Shown piece by piece: positions 1-8,920 of a DNA stretch of 64,000 bases. The stretch comes from Shimia_B sp038525525 (GTDB lineage: Bacteria; Pseudomonadota; Alphaproteobacteria; Rhodobacterales; Rhodobacteraceae). Position 1 is the first letter of the stretch; every line of letters starts with the position of its first letter. The notes below the pieces were generated by a model. That model had not been told where the DNA came from and ran no database searches. It saw only the letters and a program-made list of their open reading frames with translations. Position numbers and translations under genes: made by a program. Location: contig JBCBHO010000001.1 in NCBI GenBank assembly GCA_038525525.1, forward strand, positions 806,001-870,000, in the 5' to 3' direction.

Positions 1-984
<984 letters not shown>

Positions 985-1002
985 TGCGGTTCTCCGGGTT
1001 CG

Positions 1003-1881
1003 TTAGAGCGCTTCCGCGCCCGAAATGATTTCGATGAGTTCGTTCGTGATGACGGCCTGGCGGGAGCGGTTGTACTCGATCGTCAGGTTCTCGATCATCT
1101 CGCCTGCGTTGCGGGTGGCGTTGTCCATGGCGGACATCCGCGCGCCCTGCTCGGAGGCGGCATTTTCCAGCAGCGCGGCGAAGATCTGCGTCGCGACACC
1201 GCGCGGCAGCAGGTCGGCAAGGATCGCCTCTTCGCTCGGCTCGTAGTCATAGAGCGTGCTTTCGTCGCCATCCTCGCTCTCGCTTTCGTAAGACGCGGGG
1301 ATGATCTGCTGCGCAGTCGGGATCTGGGAGACGACCGTCTCGAACGCGCTGAAGAAGATGGTGGCGACGTCGAATTCGCCCGCCTCGAAACGGTCGAGAA
1401 CGTCCTGCGCGATGCCGGCCGCATCCTTGTAGCCCACGCGCTTCACATCGCTGAGGTCCACGTGTCCGACGAGGTGCTTGCCAAGGTCGCGCTTGAGCTG
1501 GTCACGGCCTTTCTTTCCAACGGTGAGGATTTTCACCGTCTTGCCCTCTGCCAAGAGCTTTTGCGCGTGCTGGCGCGCGATCTTGGCGATGGAGGAGTTG
1601 AAGCCGCCGCAGAGGCCACGCTCTGCGGTCATGACGACGAGCATGTGGACGTCGTCCTTGCCCGTGCCCTTGAGCAGGACGGGTGCGGAATCCGAGCCCC
1701 CAACGGAGGAGGCAAGGCCCGCCATCACCGCGTTGAAGCGCTCCGTGTAGGGTCGCGCGGCCTCGGCGGCATCCTGTGCCCGCCGCAGTTTCGCGGCAGC
1801 CACCATCTGCATGGCCTTGGTGATCTTCCGGGTCGATTTGACCGAGTCGATCCTGTTTTTCAGGTCCTTCAGGCTAGGCAT
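1003..1881 (-). CDS. atpG: ATP synthase F1 subunit gamma
   Basis: Central rotor shaft of F1. The 292-residue product starts MPSLKDLKNRIDSVKSTRKI, the typical N-terminal helix containing KITKAMQMVAAAKLRRAQ, and ends with the paired C-terminal helix (NATRNAGEMIENLTIEYNRSRQ). The central region holds the conserved ERGLCGGFNSSI segment. An acidic insert (SESEDGDEST, about residues 195-206) is typical of alphaproteobacterial gamma subunits. It lies 9 bp after the atpA stop and 18 bp before atpD, so it is cotranscribed with them. Confidence 0.98.
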   Translation of the reverse strand: MPSLKDLKNRIDSVKSTRKITKAMQMVAAAKLRRAQDAAEAARPYTERFNAVMAGLASSVGGSDSAPVLLKGTGKDDVHMLVVMTAERGLCGGFNSSIAKIARQHAQKLLAEGKTVKILTVGKKGRDQLKRDLGKHLVGHVDLSDVKRVGYKDAAGIAQDVLDRFEAGEFDVATIFFSAFETVVSQIPTAQQIIPASYESESEDGDESTLYDYEPSEEAILADLLPRGVATQIFAALLENAASEQGARMSAMDNATRNAGEMIENLTIEYNRSRQAVITNELIEIISGAEAL

Positions 1882-1890
1882 GAGAGGTCC

Positions 1891-3429
1891 TTACGAAAAG
1901 CTCTTCGCGTAGTCGTCGAGGACCGCCTTGATCTTGTCGGCTTCCTCACCCTTGATCTTTGGATCGTCGTTGGTGATGTGGTCGAGCAGGTCCTTACCCT
2001 TGCCGCGCAGGTGCTTGATGAGCCCCTGCTCGAAGCGGCCCACATCACCCACCTTGAGCTCGTCGAGGTAGCCGTTGGTGCCCGCGAAGATCACGCACAC
2101 GATCTCCGCATTCGTCAGCGGCGAATATTGCGGCTGCTTCAGAAGCTCTGTCAGGCGTGCGCCGCGGTTGAGAAGCTTCTGCGTGGCCGCGTCGAGGTCG
2201 GAGCCGAACTGCGCGAAGGCTGCCATCTCGCGGTACTGCGCGAGTTCGAGCTTCATGGAGCCTGCCACCGATTTCATCGCGTTCGTCTGGGCCGAGGAGC
2301 CCACGCGCGACACTGACAGACCGGTATTCACGGCAGGCCGGATACCCTGGAAAAAGAGCTCCGTCTCGAGGAAGATCTGGCCGTCTGTGATCGAGATCAC
2401 GTTTGTCGGGATGAAGGCGGAGATGTCGCCCGCCTGCGTCTCGATGATCGGCAGCGCCGTCAGCGAGCCCGCACCATTGTCCTCGTTCAGCTTGGCCGAA
2501 CGCTCCAGCAAGCGCGAATGGAGGTAGAAGACGTCACCCGGATACGCTTCGCGGCCCGGCGGGCGGCGCAGCAGGAGCGACATCTGGCGGTAGGCCACGG
2601 CCTGCTTGGAGAGGTCATCGTAGATGATGAGCGCGTGCTTGCCGTTGTCCCGGAAATACTCGGCCATGGCGGTGGCGGCATAGGGCGCGAGGAACTGCAT
2701 CGGCGCGGGGTCGGAAGCGGTGGCGGCCACCACGATCGAGTACTCGATCGCGCCCGTCTCTTCGAGCTTGTTAACGAGCTGCGCCACGGTGGAGCGCTTC
2801 TGCCCCACAGCCACGTAGACGCAATAGAGCTTCTTGCTCTCATCGTCGCCCGCGGCGTCGTTGTAGGACTTCTGGTTCAGGATCGTGTCGAGCGCCACGG
2901 CGGTCTTGCCGGTCTGACGGTCGCCGATGATGAGTTCTCGCTGGCCGCGGCCCACCGGGATCATGGCGTCCACGGCCTTCAGGCCGGTCGCCATGGGCTC
3001 GTGCACGGATTTACGCGGGATGATGCCCGGCGCCTTAACGTCCGCCACGCGGCGTTCGGTCGATTTGATCGGGCCCTTGCCATCGAGCGGGTTGCCAAGA
3101 CCGTCCACCACCCGGCCCAGTAGCTCGGGGCCTGCGGGCACGTCCACGATGGCGTTCGTCCGCTTGACGGTGTCGCCTTCCTTGATGTCCCGGTCGGAGC
3201 CGAAGATCACGCAGCCGACATTGTCCATCTCGAGGTTGAGCGCCATGCCCTGGATGCCGCCGGGGAACTCGACCATCTCACCGGCCTGGATGTTGTCGAG
3301 CCCGTAAACCCGCGCGATCCCGTCGCCCACGGAGAGCACGCGGCCCACCTCGGCCACCTCGGCCTCCTGACCGAAATTCTTGATCTGGTCCTTCAGGATC
3401 GCGGAAATCTCCGCCGCTTGGATCGCCAT
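1891..3429 (-). CDS. atpA: ATP synthase F1 subunit alpha
   Basis: Non-catalytic nucleotide-binding subunit of F1, 512 residues, full length. Visible features are the beta-barrel N-terminus, Walker A GDRQTGKT near residue 170, the ALIIYDDLSKQA Walker B region, and the SRVGSSAQTNAMK motif with the arginine finger near residue 376. The ATG start directly follows the atpH stop, with no spacer, so translation of delta and alpha is probably coupled. Confidence 0.98.
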   Translation of the reverse strand: MAIQAAEISAILKDQIKNFGQEAEVAEVGRVLSVGDGIARVYGLDNIQAGEMVEFPGGIQGMALNLEMDNVGCVIFGSDRDIKEGDTVKRTNAIVDVPAGPELLGRVVDGLGNPLDGKGPIKSTERRVADVKAPGIIPRKSVHEPMATGLKAVDAMIPVGRGQRELIIGDRQTGKTAVALDTILNQKSYNDAAGDDESKKLYCVYVAVGQKRSTVAQLVNKLEETGAIEYSIVVAATASDPAPMQFLAPYAATAMAEYFRDNGKHALIIYDDLSKQAVAYRQMSLLLRRPPGREAYPGDVFYLHSRLLERSAKLNEDNGAGSLTALPIIETQAGDISAFIPTNVISITDGQIFLETELFFQGIRPAVNTGLSVSRVGSSAQTNAMKSVAGSMKLELAQYREMAAFAQFGSDLDAATQKLLNRGARLTELLKQPQYSPLTNAEIVCVIFAGTNGYLDELKVGDVGRFEQGLIKHLRGKGKDLLDHITNDDPKIKGEEADKIKAVLDDYAKSFS

Positions 3430-3990
3430 TTATCCGACCTCTTTCATGGTGTTTTGCAGTGCAGCGAGCTTGGAGCGGATCGACGTGTCGACCATCCGAG
3501 AACCCACCTTCACAATCATTCCGCCAATGAGGCTCTCGTCCACCGAGGCCTCCATGTTCACATCCTTGCCCACCTGCGCCTTGAGCACTTTGGCGAGCTT
3601 GTCGGCCTGCGTCTTCGTGAGCGCCTTCGAGGTGATCACCTCCGCGGTCACTTCGCCCTTCTCCTCCGCGAGAAGCGCCTTCACCCGCTCGACGAAGGCC
3701 GGCACCACGAAGAGGCGCCGGTTCTGCGCCATGAGCGCGAGCGTGTTCTTGATGATGTCGCTGAAGCCCGCCTTCTCGGCGAAGGCCACGACCGCTTTTT
3801 CCATCTCGTCGCGGCTGTAGACCGGGGAGTTGAAGAACCCCCGAAGATCATCGGAGCCATGCAGCGCGTCGCGGAGAGCGGTGAGGTCGGTTTCGAGGGC
3901 CGGAAGGGCTTTGCCATCCTTGGCGAGCTCAAAGACAGCCGTGGCATAACGCGCGGCTATGCCGTTGGAAATCGAAGTCGGTTCGGACAC
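3430..3990 (-). CDS. atpH: ATP synthase F1 subunit delta
   Basis: Peripheral-stalk subunit joining F1 to the b subunits. The frame is open further upstream, but the best start is the GTG at 3990, preceded by an AAAGGG Shine-Dalgarno. It gives a 186-residue protein beginning VSEPTSISNGIAARYATAVF, which fits the family length and the conserved RYA.A.F N-terminus. The C-terminus GGMIVKVGSRMVDTSIRSKL is the classic OSCP/delta signature. It is the first gene of the atp run, with a long upstream region and no tight upstream partner. Confidence 0.95.
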   Translation of the reverse strand: MSEPTSISNGIAARYATAVFELAKDGKALPALETDLTALRDALHGSDDLRGFFNSPVYSRDEMEKAVVAFAEKAGFSDIIKNTLALMAQNRRLFVVPAFVERVKALLAEEKGEVTAEVITSKALTKTQADKLAKVLKAQVGKDVNMEASVDESLIGGMIVKVGSRMVDTSIRSKLAALQNTMKEVG

Positions 3991-4327
3991 GTCCACCCTT
4001 TCGATATGGCGCCCGTTGAAGCCGGGCCTTTTGCGCGGAGCAGGGTGGCTGCGGACCATCCCCGCCGCAAATTCGTCGGCGATGTAGCAGACCGTTTCAG
4101 GGGTCGCAATGCCTCTCCGGCGGCGAGCGCTCGGGCCAAAATTTCGCAAAATCAGAGACTTGCAAGCCAGCCATGCAAACGCATCGAAAATTTTCTCGCG
4201 CCCGGGCACAGCGCACCGCCCCGGCCACGCCCTATTCCTCGGCATGCCTCCCAGTTTATTCTAGTGGCTTGCCAGCAGTTTAGCTTGAAACGCCGCAAAA
4301 ACAGGCAGTCCATGAACGTGCGCGCCG
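3991..4327 (-). other. Non-coding region upstream of atpH
   Basis: About 340 bp with no convincing gene. It should hold the promoter and 5' leader of the atp operon. A TAGAAT sequence on the minus strand (plus positions 4258-4263) could be a -10 element, but no good -35 lies at the right distance, so I do not call a promoter. A leader of some 260 nt would follow if it is used. The open frame that extends atpH upstream has no start with a ribosome site and no family-like residues. Confidence 0.4.
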
Positions 4328-4400
4328 GGCCGGACCGGGGCTTGGTCGGCGGGCGGGGGTGGGCGGGTGGGCCGCCTGTCGGGCAAGGCGCGGTCCGGCC
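4328..4400 (+). repeat. 73-bp stem-flanked G-quadruplex repeat, copy 1
   Basis: The ends GGCCGGACCG (4328-4337) and CGGTCCGGCC (4391-4400) are perfect reverse complements. The interior has a second short stem (CTTG 4341-4344 with CAAG 4384-4387) and a tract at 4351-4371 of five G-runs (3, 5, 3, 3, 3) separated by single bases. Two more copies of identical length lie at 8848-8920 and 22434-22506. This copy starts 8 bp past the TAA stop of the methyltransferase at 4409, so in that mRNA it would be a 3' hairpin with a C-rich loop, with the G-rich strand as template. Confidence 0.85.
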
Positions 4401-4408
4401 GAGCGCAT

Positions 4409-5167
4409 TTAGCGGCCCCGCCGCGCAGGCTCGGGCGCGGGCGTCCCGATCCCTTCCAGCACTTTCAGCGGGTTCGAGATCACCTGCCCGAGGCCGGGTC
4501 GCGTGGGCCGGGGAACCTGCTTCTTGACCTCCACGAGCAAGACCCCGCCCCCGCGCCAGCCCGGGATCTGCCGCCCCACCTTCTCCATCAGCGGTCCGAA
4601 CTTCAGCCAGAACCGGGTCCGGCGGGGCGGCTGGTAGAGCGCGGTCACATGGTTCACCGTCTCGAGCCCGTGATACTCGAGGCGCGCCTCGATCTGGGAG
4701 GGCGTGAACGGGCGCGAGAAAGAAAACGGCGTGCCTTCGCGCCGCGCCCAGGCGCTCATGCGGTTCGGCACGATGAAGATCGCCCGCCCCTCCGGCGCCA
4801 GCACGCGGTAGCACTCTTCGAGGAGGGCCGCGGGATGCTCCGAGGTATCGAGCCCGTGCAGGACGATGAGCTTGTCGGCACTTTCATCGGGCAGCGGCCA
4901 GAGCGTCTCCTCGCACAGGACGCTCACATTGGGCCCGCCCACGGGCCAGTGCATCACCCCCTGCGGGCCGGGCATGAGCGCCACCACCCGCGCCGCCTGT
5001 TTGAGGAAGGGCCGCAGCATCGGCACGGCAAAACCGTAGCCCACCACCGACTGTCCCCGCGCGTCCGGCCAGAGCATCATGAGCTGTTCTCGAATGGCAA
5101 GCTGCGCGGCGCGGCCAAGCGAGGACCGGTAGTAGAAGTTGCGCAGGTTGCGCACGTCGAGATGCAT
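4409..5167 (-). CDS. SAM-dependent methyltransferase (class I)
   Basis: A 252-residue protein starting MHLDVRNLRNFYYRSSLGRAAQ. It has a Rossmann-type methyltransferase core: the region after VVGYGFAVPMLRPFLK in place of a classic GxGxG loop, then LIVLHGLDTSEHPAALLEECYRVLAPEGR, the motif-IV/post-motif-III block of the Methyltransf_11 family. The substrate is unknown. The start at 5167 was chosen over longer in-frame options because those add low-complexity residues with no family match. It is divergent from clpA. Rhodobacterales often carry this gene next to a glyoxalase II gene, which is absent here. Confidence 0.8.
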   Translation of the reverse strand: MHLDVRNLRNFYYRSSLGRAAQLAIREQLMMLWPDARGQSVVGYGFAVPMLRPFLKQAARVVALMPGPQGVMHWPVGGPNVSVLCEETLWPLPDESADKLIVLHGLDTSEHPAALLEECYRVLAPEGRAIFIVPNRMSAWARREGTPFSFSRPFTPSQIEARLEYHGLETVNHVTALYQPPRRTRFWLKFGPLMEKVGRQIPGWRGGGVLLVEVKKQVPRPTRPGLGQVISNPLKVLEGIGTPAPEPARRGR

Positions 5168-5460
5168 GGACAGGGCCTCAAGTCGCTCCGGGAAAAGACT
5201 AGGCGCGGGCGCACACAACTTCCACCACCACTTGTGCCAACGCCCCGCACACCCCATGTCTCGTGGCCGCCTACCGCTTCGGCACAACAGACGCAGTCCC
5301 TCATTTGTGAGGGTTATTTTCGAGAAAGCCCTTGAAGGCGTCTGATAAAAACCGAAACTTAATTGGTAGAGGTCACAGTTTCACGGCTGGCTGTCGCTGC
5401 GTTTCAAGCCCAAATCGCGCCCCCGCCAGCCCTGAGACCCCGAGCAGAGGAGCGCCCTTC

Positions 5461-7800
5461 GTGCCGTCTTTTTCGAACACCCTTGAACAGGCCATCCATG
5501 CCGCTTTGGCGCTCGCCAATGCTCGCCGCCATGAGCTTGCCACGCTCGAACATCTCCTTCTCGCGCTCATCGATGAGCCGGACGCCGCAAAGGTCATGCA
5601 GGCCTGTTCGGTGGATCTCGACAGCCTGCGCACGACCCTCGAGGAATTCATCGAGGATGATCTTTCCACCCTGATTACCGAGATCGAGGGGTCCGAAGCC
5701 GTCCCCACCGCCGCATTCCAGCGCGTCATACAGCGCGCCGCGATCCATGTGCAGTCCTCGGGTCGCACGGAGGTGACAGGCGCCAACGTGTTGGTGGCGA
5801 TCTTCGCCGAGCGCGAGTCAAACGCGGCTTTCTTCCTGCAAGAGCAGGACATGACGCGCTATGACGCGGTCAACTTCATCGCCCACGGCGTGGCCAAGGA
5901 TCCGTCCTATGGCGAAAGCCGCCCTGTCAGCGGTGCCACGGACGAAAACGAGGGCTTCACCGCCTCTGACGCCTCCGAGTCCGGCGACCAGAAGGAGAGC
6001 GCACTCGCTAAGTACTGCGTTGATCTCAATTCGAAGGCCGGCAAGGGCGACGTGGACCCGCTCATCGGCCGCGCGCACGAGGTGGAGCGCTGCATTCAGG
6101 TGCTGTGCCGACGCCGCAAGAACAACCCCATCCTCGTGGGAGACCCGGGCGTCGGAAAGACCGCCATTGCCGAGGGCCTCGCGCGCAAAATCGTGCAGGG
6201 CGAGACCCCTGACGTGCTTTCCGGCACCACGATCTTCTCGCTCGACATGGGCGCGCTCCTTGCAGGCACCCGCTATCGCGGCGATTTCGAGGAGCGGCTT
6301 AAGGCCGTCATGACAGAGCTCGAAGAGCATCCCGACGCGGTCCTCTTCATCGACGAGATCCACACGGTGATCGGCGCCGGTGCCACCTCTGGCGGCGCCA
6401 TGGATGCCTCGAACCTGCTGAAGCCCGCGCTGCAGGGCGGCAAGCTCCGCTGCATGGGATCAACCACCTACAAGGAGTTCCGCCAGCACTTCGAAAAGGA
6501 TCGTGCGCTTTCCCGCCGCTTCCAGAAGATCGACGTGACGGAGCCCACGGTGGAAGACTCGGTCAAGATCCTGAAGGGCCTGAAGCCCTATTTCGAGGAT
6601 CACCACTCGGTCAAATACACGTCCGACGCCATCAAGACGGCGGTGGAGCTCTCCGCGCGCTACATCAACGACCGCAAGCTGCCGGACAAGGCCATCGACG
6701 TGATCGACGAGGCGGGCGCGGCCCAGCACCTCGTCGCGGAATCGAAGCGCCGCAAGACCATCGGCCAGAAGGAGATCGAGGCGGTCGTCGCCAAGATCGC
6801 CCGCATCCCGCCGAAAAACGTCTCGAAGGACGACGCGGAGGTCCTCAAGGATCTCGAAGTCAGCCTCAAGCGCGTGGTCTTCGGGCAGGACGCGGCCATC
6901 GAGGCGCTGTCGTCGGCGATCAAGCTTGCCCGAGCGGGCCTGCGCGAACCCGAAAAGCCCATCGGCAACTACCTCTTCGCCGGCCCAACCGGCGTGGGCA
7001 AGACGGAGGTCGCCAAGCAGCTCGCAGATACGCTGGGTGTCGAGATGCTACGCTTCGACATGTCCGAGTACATGGAAAAGCACGCGGTCTCGCGCCTCAT
7101 CGGCGCGCCTCCGGGCTATGTCGGCTTCGATCAGGGCGGCATGCTCACCGACGGCGTGGACCAGCACCCGCATTGCGTCCTCCTCCTCGACGAAATCGAA
7201 AAGGCGCACCCGGATGTCTTCAACATCCTCCTGCAAGTCATGGACCATGGTACGCTTACCGATCACAACGGTCGCTCCGTCGATTTCCGCAACGTGATCC
7301 TCATAATGACCTCGAATGCCGGCGCCGCCGAGCAAGCCAAGGCCGCCATCGGCTTTGGCCGCGACCGCCGCGAGGGCGAGGACACCGCCGCCATCGAGCG
7401 CACCTTCACGCCGGAATTCCGCAACCGCCTCGACGCGGTGATCTCCTTCGGCGCCCTGCCCAAGGACGTCATCCTCCAAGTGGTGGAAAAGTTCGTGCTC
7501 CAGCTCGAGGCGCAGCTCATCGACCGCAACGTGACGATCGAGCTCACGAAGCCCGCCGCGGAGTGGCTGGCCGACAAGGGCTACGACGACCGAATGGGCG
7601 CGCGTCCGCTCGGCCGTGTGATCCAAGAGCACATCAAGAAGCCGCTCGCGGAGGAGCTTCTCTTCGGCAAGCTCGCCAAGGGCGGCAACGTCAAGGTGGG
7701 CGTGAAGGACGGCAAGCTGGACCTGCGCATCGAAAGTCCGGAAAAGCGCCGCTTGTCCGGTGGCGGCGGCGACAAGCCTCCGCTTCTCACCGCCGAATAA
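5461..7800 (+). CDS. clpA: ATP-dependent Clp protease ATP-binding subunit ClpA
   Basis: AAA+ unfoldase that feeds substrates to ClpP. The GTG at 5461, preceded by AGAGGAG, gives a 779-residue protein starting VPSFSNTLEQAIHAAL, the normal start of the Clp N domain. Residues 1-145 are two N-domain repeats. AAA1 has Walker A GDPGVGKT and Walker B LFIDEIH; AAA2 has GPTGVGKT and LLLDEIEKAH. IGFG in AAAIGFGRDRREGED is the ClpP-docking loop, so this is ClpA rather than ClpB. The C-terminus has a short Gly/Lys-rich extension (GGGGDKPP). The usual partner clpS is not immediately upstream. A small hairpin (CCCTCA/TGAGGG, 5298-5313) sits in the 290-bp upstream region. Confidence 0.95.
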   Translation: MPSFSNTLEQAIHAALALANARRHELATLEHLLLALIDEPDAAKVMQACSVDLDSLRTTLEEFIEDDLSTLITEIEGSEAVPTAAFQRVIQRAAIHVQSSGRTEVTGANVLVAIFAERESNAAFFLQEQDMTRYDAVNFIAHGVAKDPSYGESRPVSGATDENEGFTASDASESGDQKESALAKYCVDLNSKAGKGDVDPLIGRAHEVERCIQVLCRRRKNNPILVGDPGVGKTAIAEGLARKIVQGETPDVLSGTTIFSLDMGALLAGTRYRGDFEERLKAVMTELEEHPDAVLFIDEIHTVIGAGATSGGAMDASNLLKPALQGGKLRCMGSTTYKEFRQHFEKDRALSRRFQKIDVTEPTVEDSVKILKGLKPYFEDHHSVKYTSDAIKTAVELSARYINDRKLPDKAIDVIDEAGAAQHLVAESKRRKTIGQKEIEAVVAKIARIPPKNVSKDDAEVLKDLEVSLKRVVFGQDAAIEALSSAIKLARAGLREPEKPIGNYLFAGPTGVGKTEVAKQLADTLGVEMLRFDMSEYMEKHAVSRLIGAPPGYVGFDQGGMLTDGVDQHPHCVLLLDEIEKAHPDVFNILLQVMDHGTLTDHNGRSVDFRNVILIMTSNAGAAEQAKAAIGFGRDRREGEDTAAIERTFTPEFRNRLDAVISFGALPKDVILQVVEKFVLQLEAQLIDRNVTIELTKPAAEWLADKGYDDRMGARPLGRVIQEHIKKPLAEELLFGKLAKGGNVKVGVKDGKLDLRIESPEKRRLSGGGGDKPPLLTAE

Positions 7801-7811
7801 GGCCCTTGCCG

Positions 7812-8840
7812 GTGCTGCCATCGACCGCACCGGTCGGGACGACGTCGCATCACCAAAGGCCCCGGGTCGTTCCCGGGGCTTTTGTCGTTCTGACCGCCCT
7901 CGCCGCGCCCGTCGCCGCACAGGAGATCTCCCTCGCCCTGCCCCTCGACTGCTCTTTGGGCGAGGACTGCTACATCAACGACTATGTCGACCGTGATCCC
8001 GGCGCGGGCCTGCGCGACCATGCCTGCGGCTCCGTCACGCGCGACGGTCACAACGGCACCGACTTCGCCCTCAAGACGCTCGCCCAGATGGAGGAGGGCG
8101 TGGCCGTGCTTGCCGCCGCCGCTGGTCAGGTCATCGGCGTCCGTGACGTCTTGCCCGACATCTCCGTAACCGATCCCGCCGCCCCAGACATCTCTGGCCG
8201 CGAATGCGGCAACGGCGTCAACATCGCCCATCCGGGCGGTTGGTCCACGCAGTATTGCCACCTGAAGCGGGGATCAGTGACCGTCTCCGCTGGTGACATG
8301 GTGTCCGCGGGCACGGTGCTGGGCGAGGTCGGTCTCTCGGGGCTGACCACCTACCCACACGTCCACATGAGCCTGCGTCGGGGTGGAGCCATCGTGGACC
8401 CGTTCCTGCCCGACATGGACAACACCTGCAGCACCACCGGCGCGACCACGCTCTGGCAGGACCCGCCGGACTACGCGCCCGGCGGCCTCATCAGCGCGGG
8501 CTTCGCCACGGCGCCCGTATCGCTCGCAGATGCCGCCGCGGGCATCGCGGTGTCCGAACGACTCGACGCCCGCGACACACCCGCCCTCGTAGCCTGGGCC
8601 TACGGCTATGCCGGGCAGGAGGGCGATGTCATCGCCATCGATATCACCGCCCCCGACGGTGCGATCTGGACGTCGGAACAGGCGACCCTCGGCTCCACGG
8701 GTCTCAAGCTTTTCCTGCGCTTCGCCGGTAGGCGCCTGACGGAGATCAACCGGCAAGAGGGCACCTTCACCGCAACGGTGACGCATCTGCGCGGCGCCAC
8801 GGTCCTGGCCCGCGAAACCGCCGCCATCACACTCGACTAG
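7812..8840 (+). CDS. M23 family metallopeptidase (exported)
   Basis: LytM-type zinc endopeptidase, expected to cut peptidoglycan cross-bridges in the periplasm. Catalytic motifs are present: HNGTDFA (HxxxD) and HVHMS (HxH), plus GNGVNIAHPGGWSTQYCHL. The start is uncertain: no ATG exists in frame. GTG 7812, with AAGG at 7798-7802 overlapping the clpA stop, gives a 342-residue protein with an n-region HHQRPR, hydrophobic VVPGAFVVLTALAAPVAA and a cleavage site before QE. The clpA terminator lies within this signal-peptide coding sequence. The C-terminal third (after about residue 210) matches no domain I recognise. Confidence 0.8.
   Translation: MLPSTAPVGTTSHHQRPRVVPGAFVVLTALAAPVAAQEISLALPLDCSLGEDCYINDYVDRDPGAGLRDHACGSVTRDGHNGTDFALKTLAQMEEGVAVLAAAAGQVIGVRDVLPDISVTDPAAPDISGRECGNGVNIAHPGGWSTQYCHLKRGSVTVSAGDMVSAGTVLGEVGLSGLTTYPHVHMSLRRGGAIVDPFLPDMDNTCSTTGATTLWQDPPDYAPGGLISAGFATAPVSLADAAAGIAVSERLDARDTPALVAWAYGYAGQEGDVIAIDITAPDGAIWTSEQATLGSTGLKLFLRFAGRRLTEINRQEGTFTATVTHLRGATVLARETAAITLD
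7855..7884 (+). terminator. clpA: Rho-independent terminator of clpA
   Basis: GCCCCGGG (7859-7866) and CCCGGGGC (7872-7879) pair around the loop TCGTT. AAAG before and TTTT after extend the stem and give a short U-tract. It lies 55 bp after the clpA stop. It also falls inside the only plausible reading frame for the signal peptide of the following M23 peptidase. Confidence 0.7.
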
Positions 8841-8847
8841 TCAGTCA

Positions 8848-8920
8848 AGCCCGCCCGTGCGCTGGTCGGCGAGCGGGGGTGGGCGGGTGGGCCGCCCGTC
8901 GAGCAGGGCGCGGGCGGGCT
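8848..8920 (+). repeat. 73-bp stem-flanked G-quadruplex repeat, copy 2
   Basis: The ends AGCCCGCCCG (8848-8857) and CGGGCGGGCT (8911-8920) are perfect complements. The G-tract lies at 8871-8891, with four runs of 5, 3, 3, 3 and single-base loops. It fills the convergent gap between the M23 peptidase stop (8838-8840) and the OmpA-family gene. The last two bases of the element (8919-8920) form part of the TAG stop codon of that gene (8919-8921). Confidence 0.85.

Noticed and set aside
4351..4371. Chance G-run in a GC-rich genome
   Set aside because: Rejected as an explanation: two further copies share the tract, the total length of 73 bp and the paired ends, so it is a defined element.
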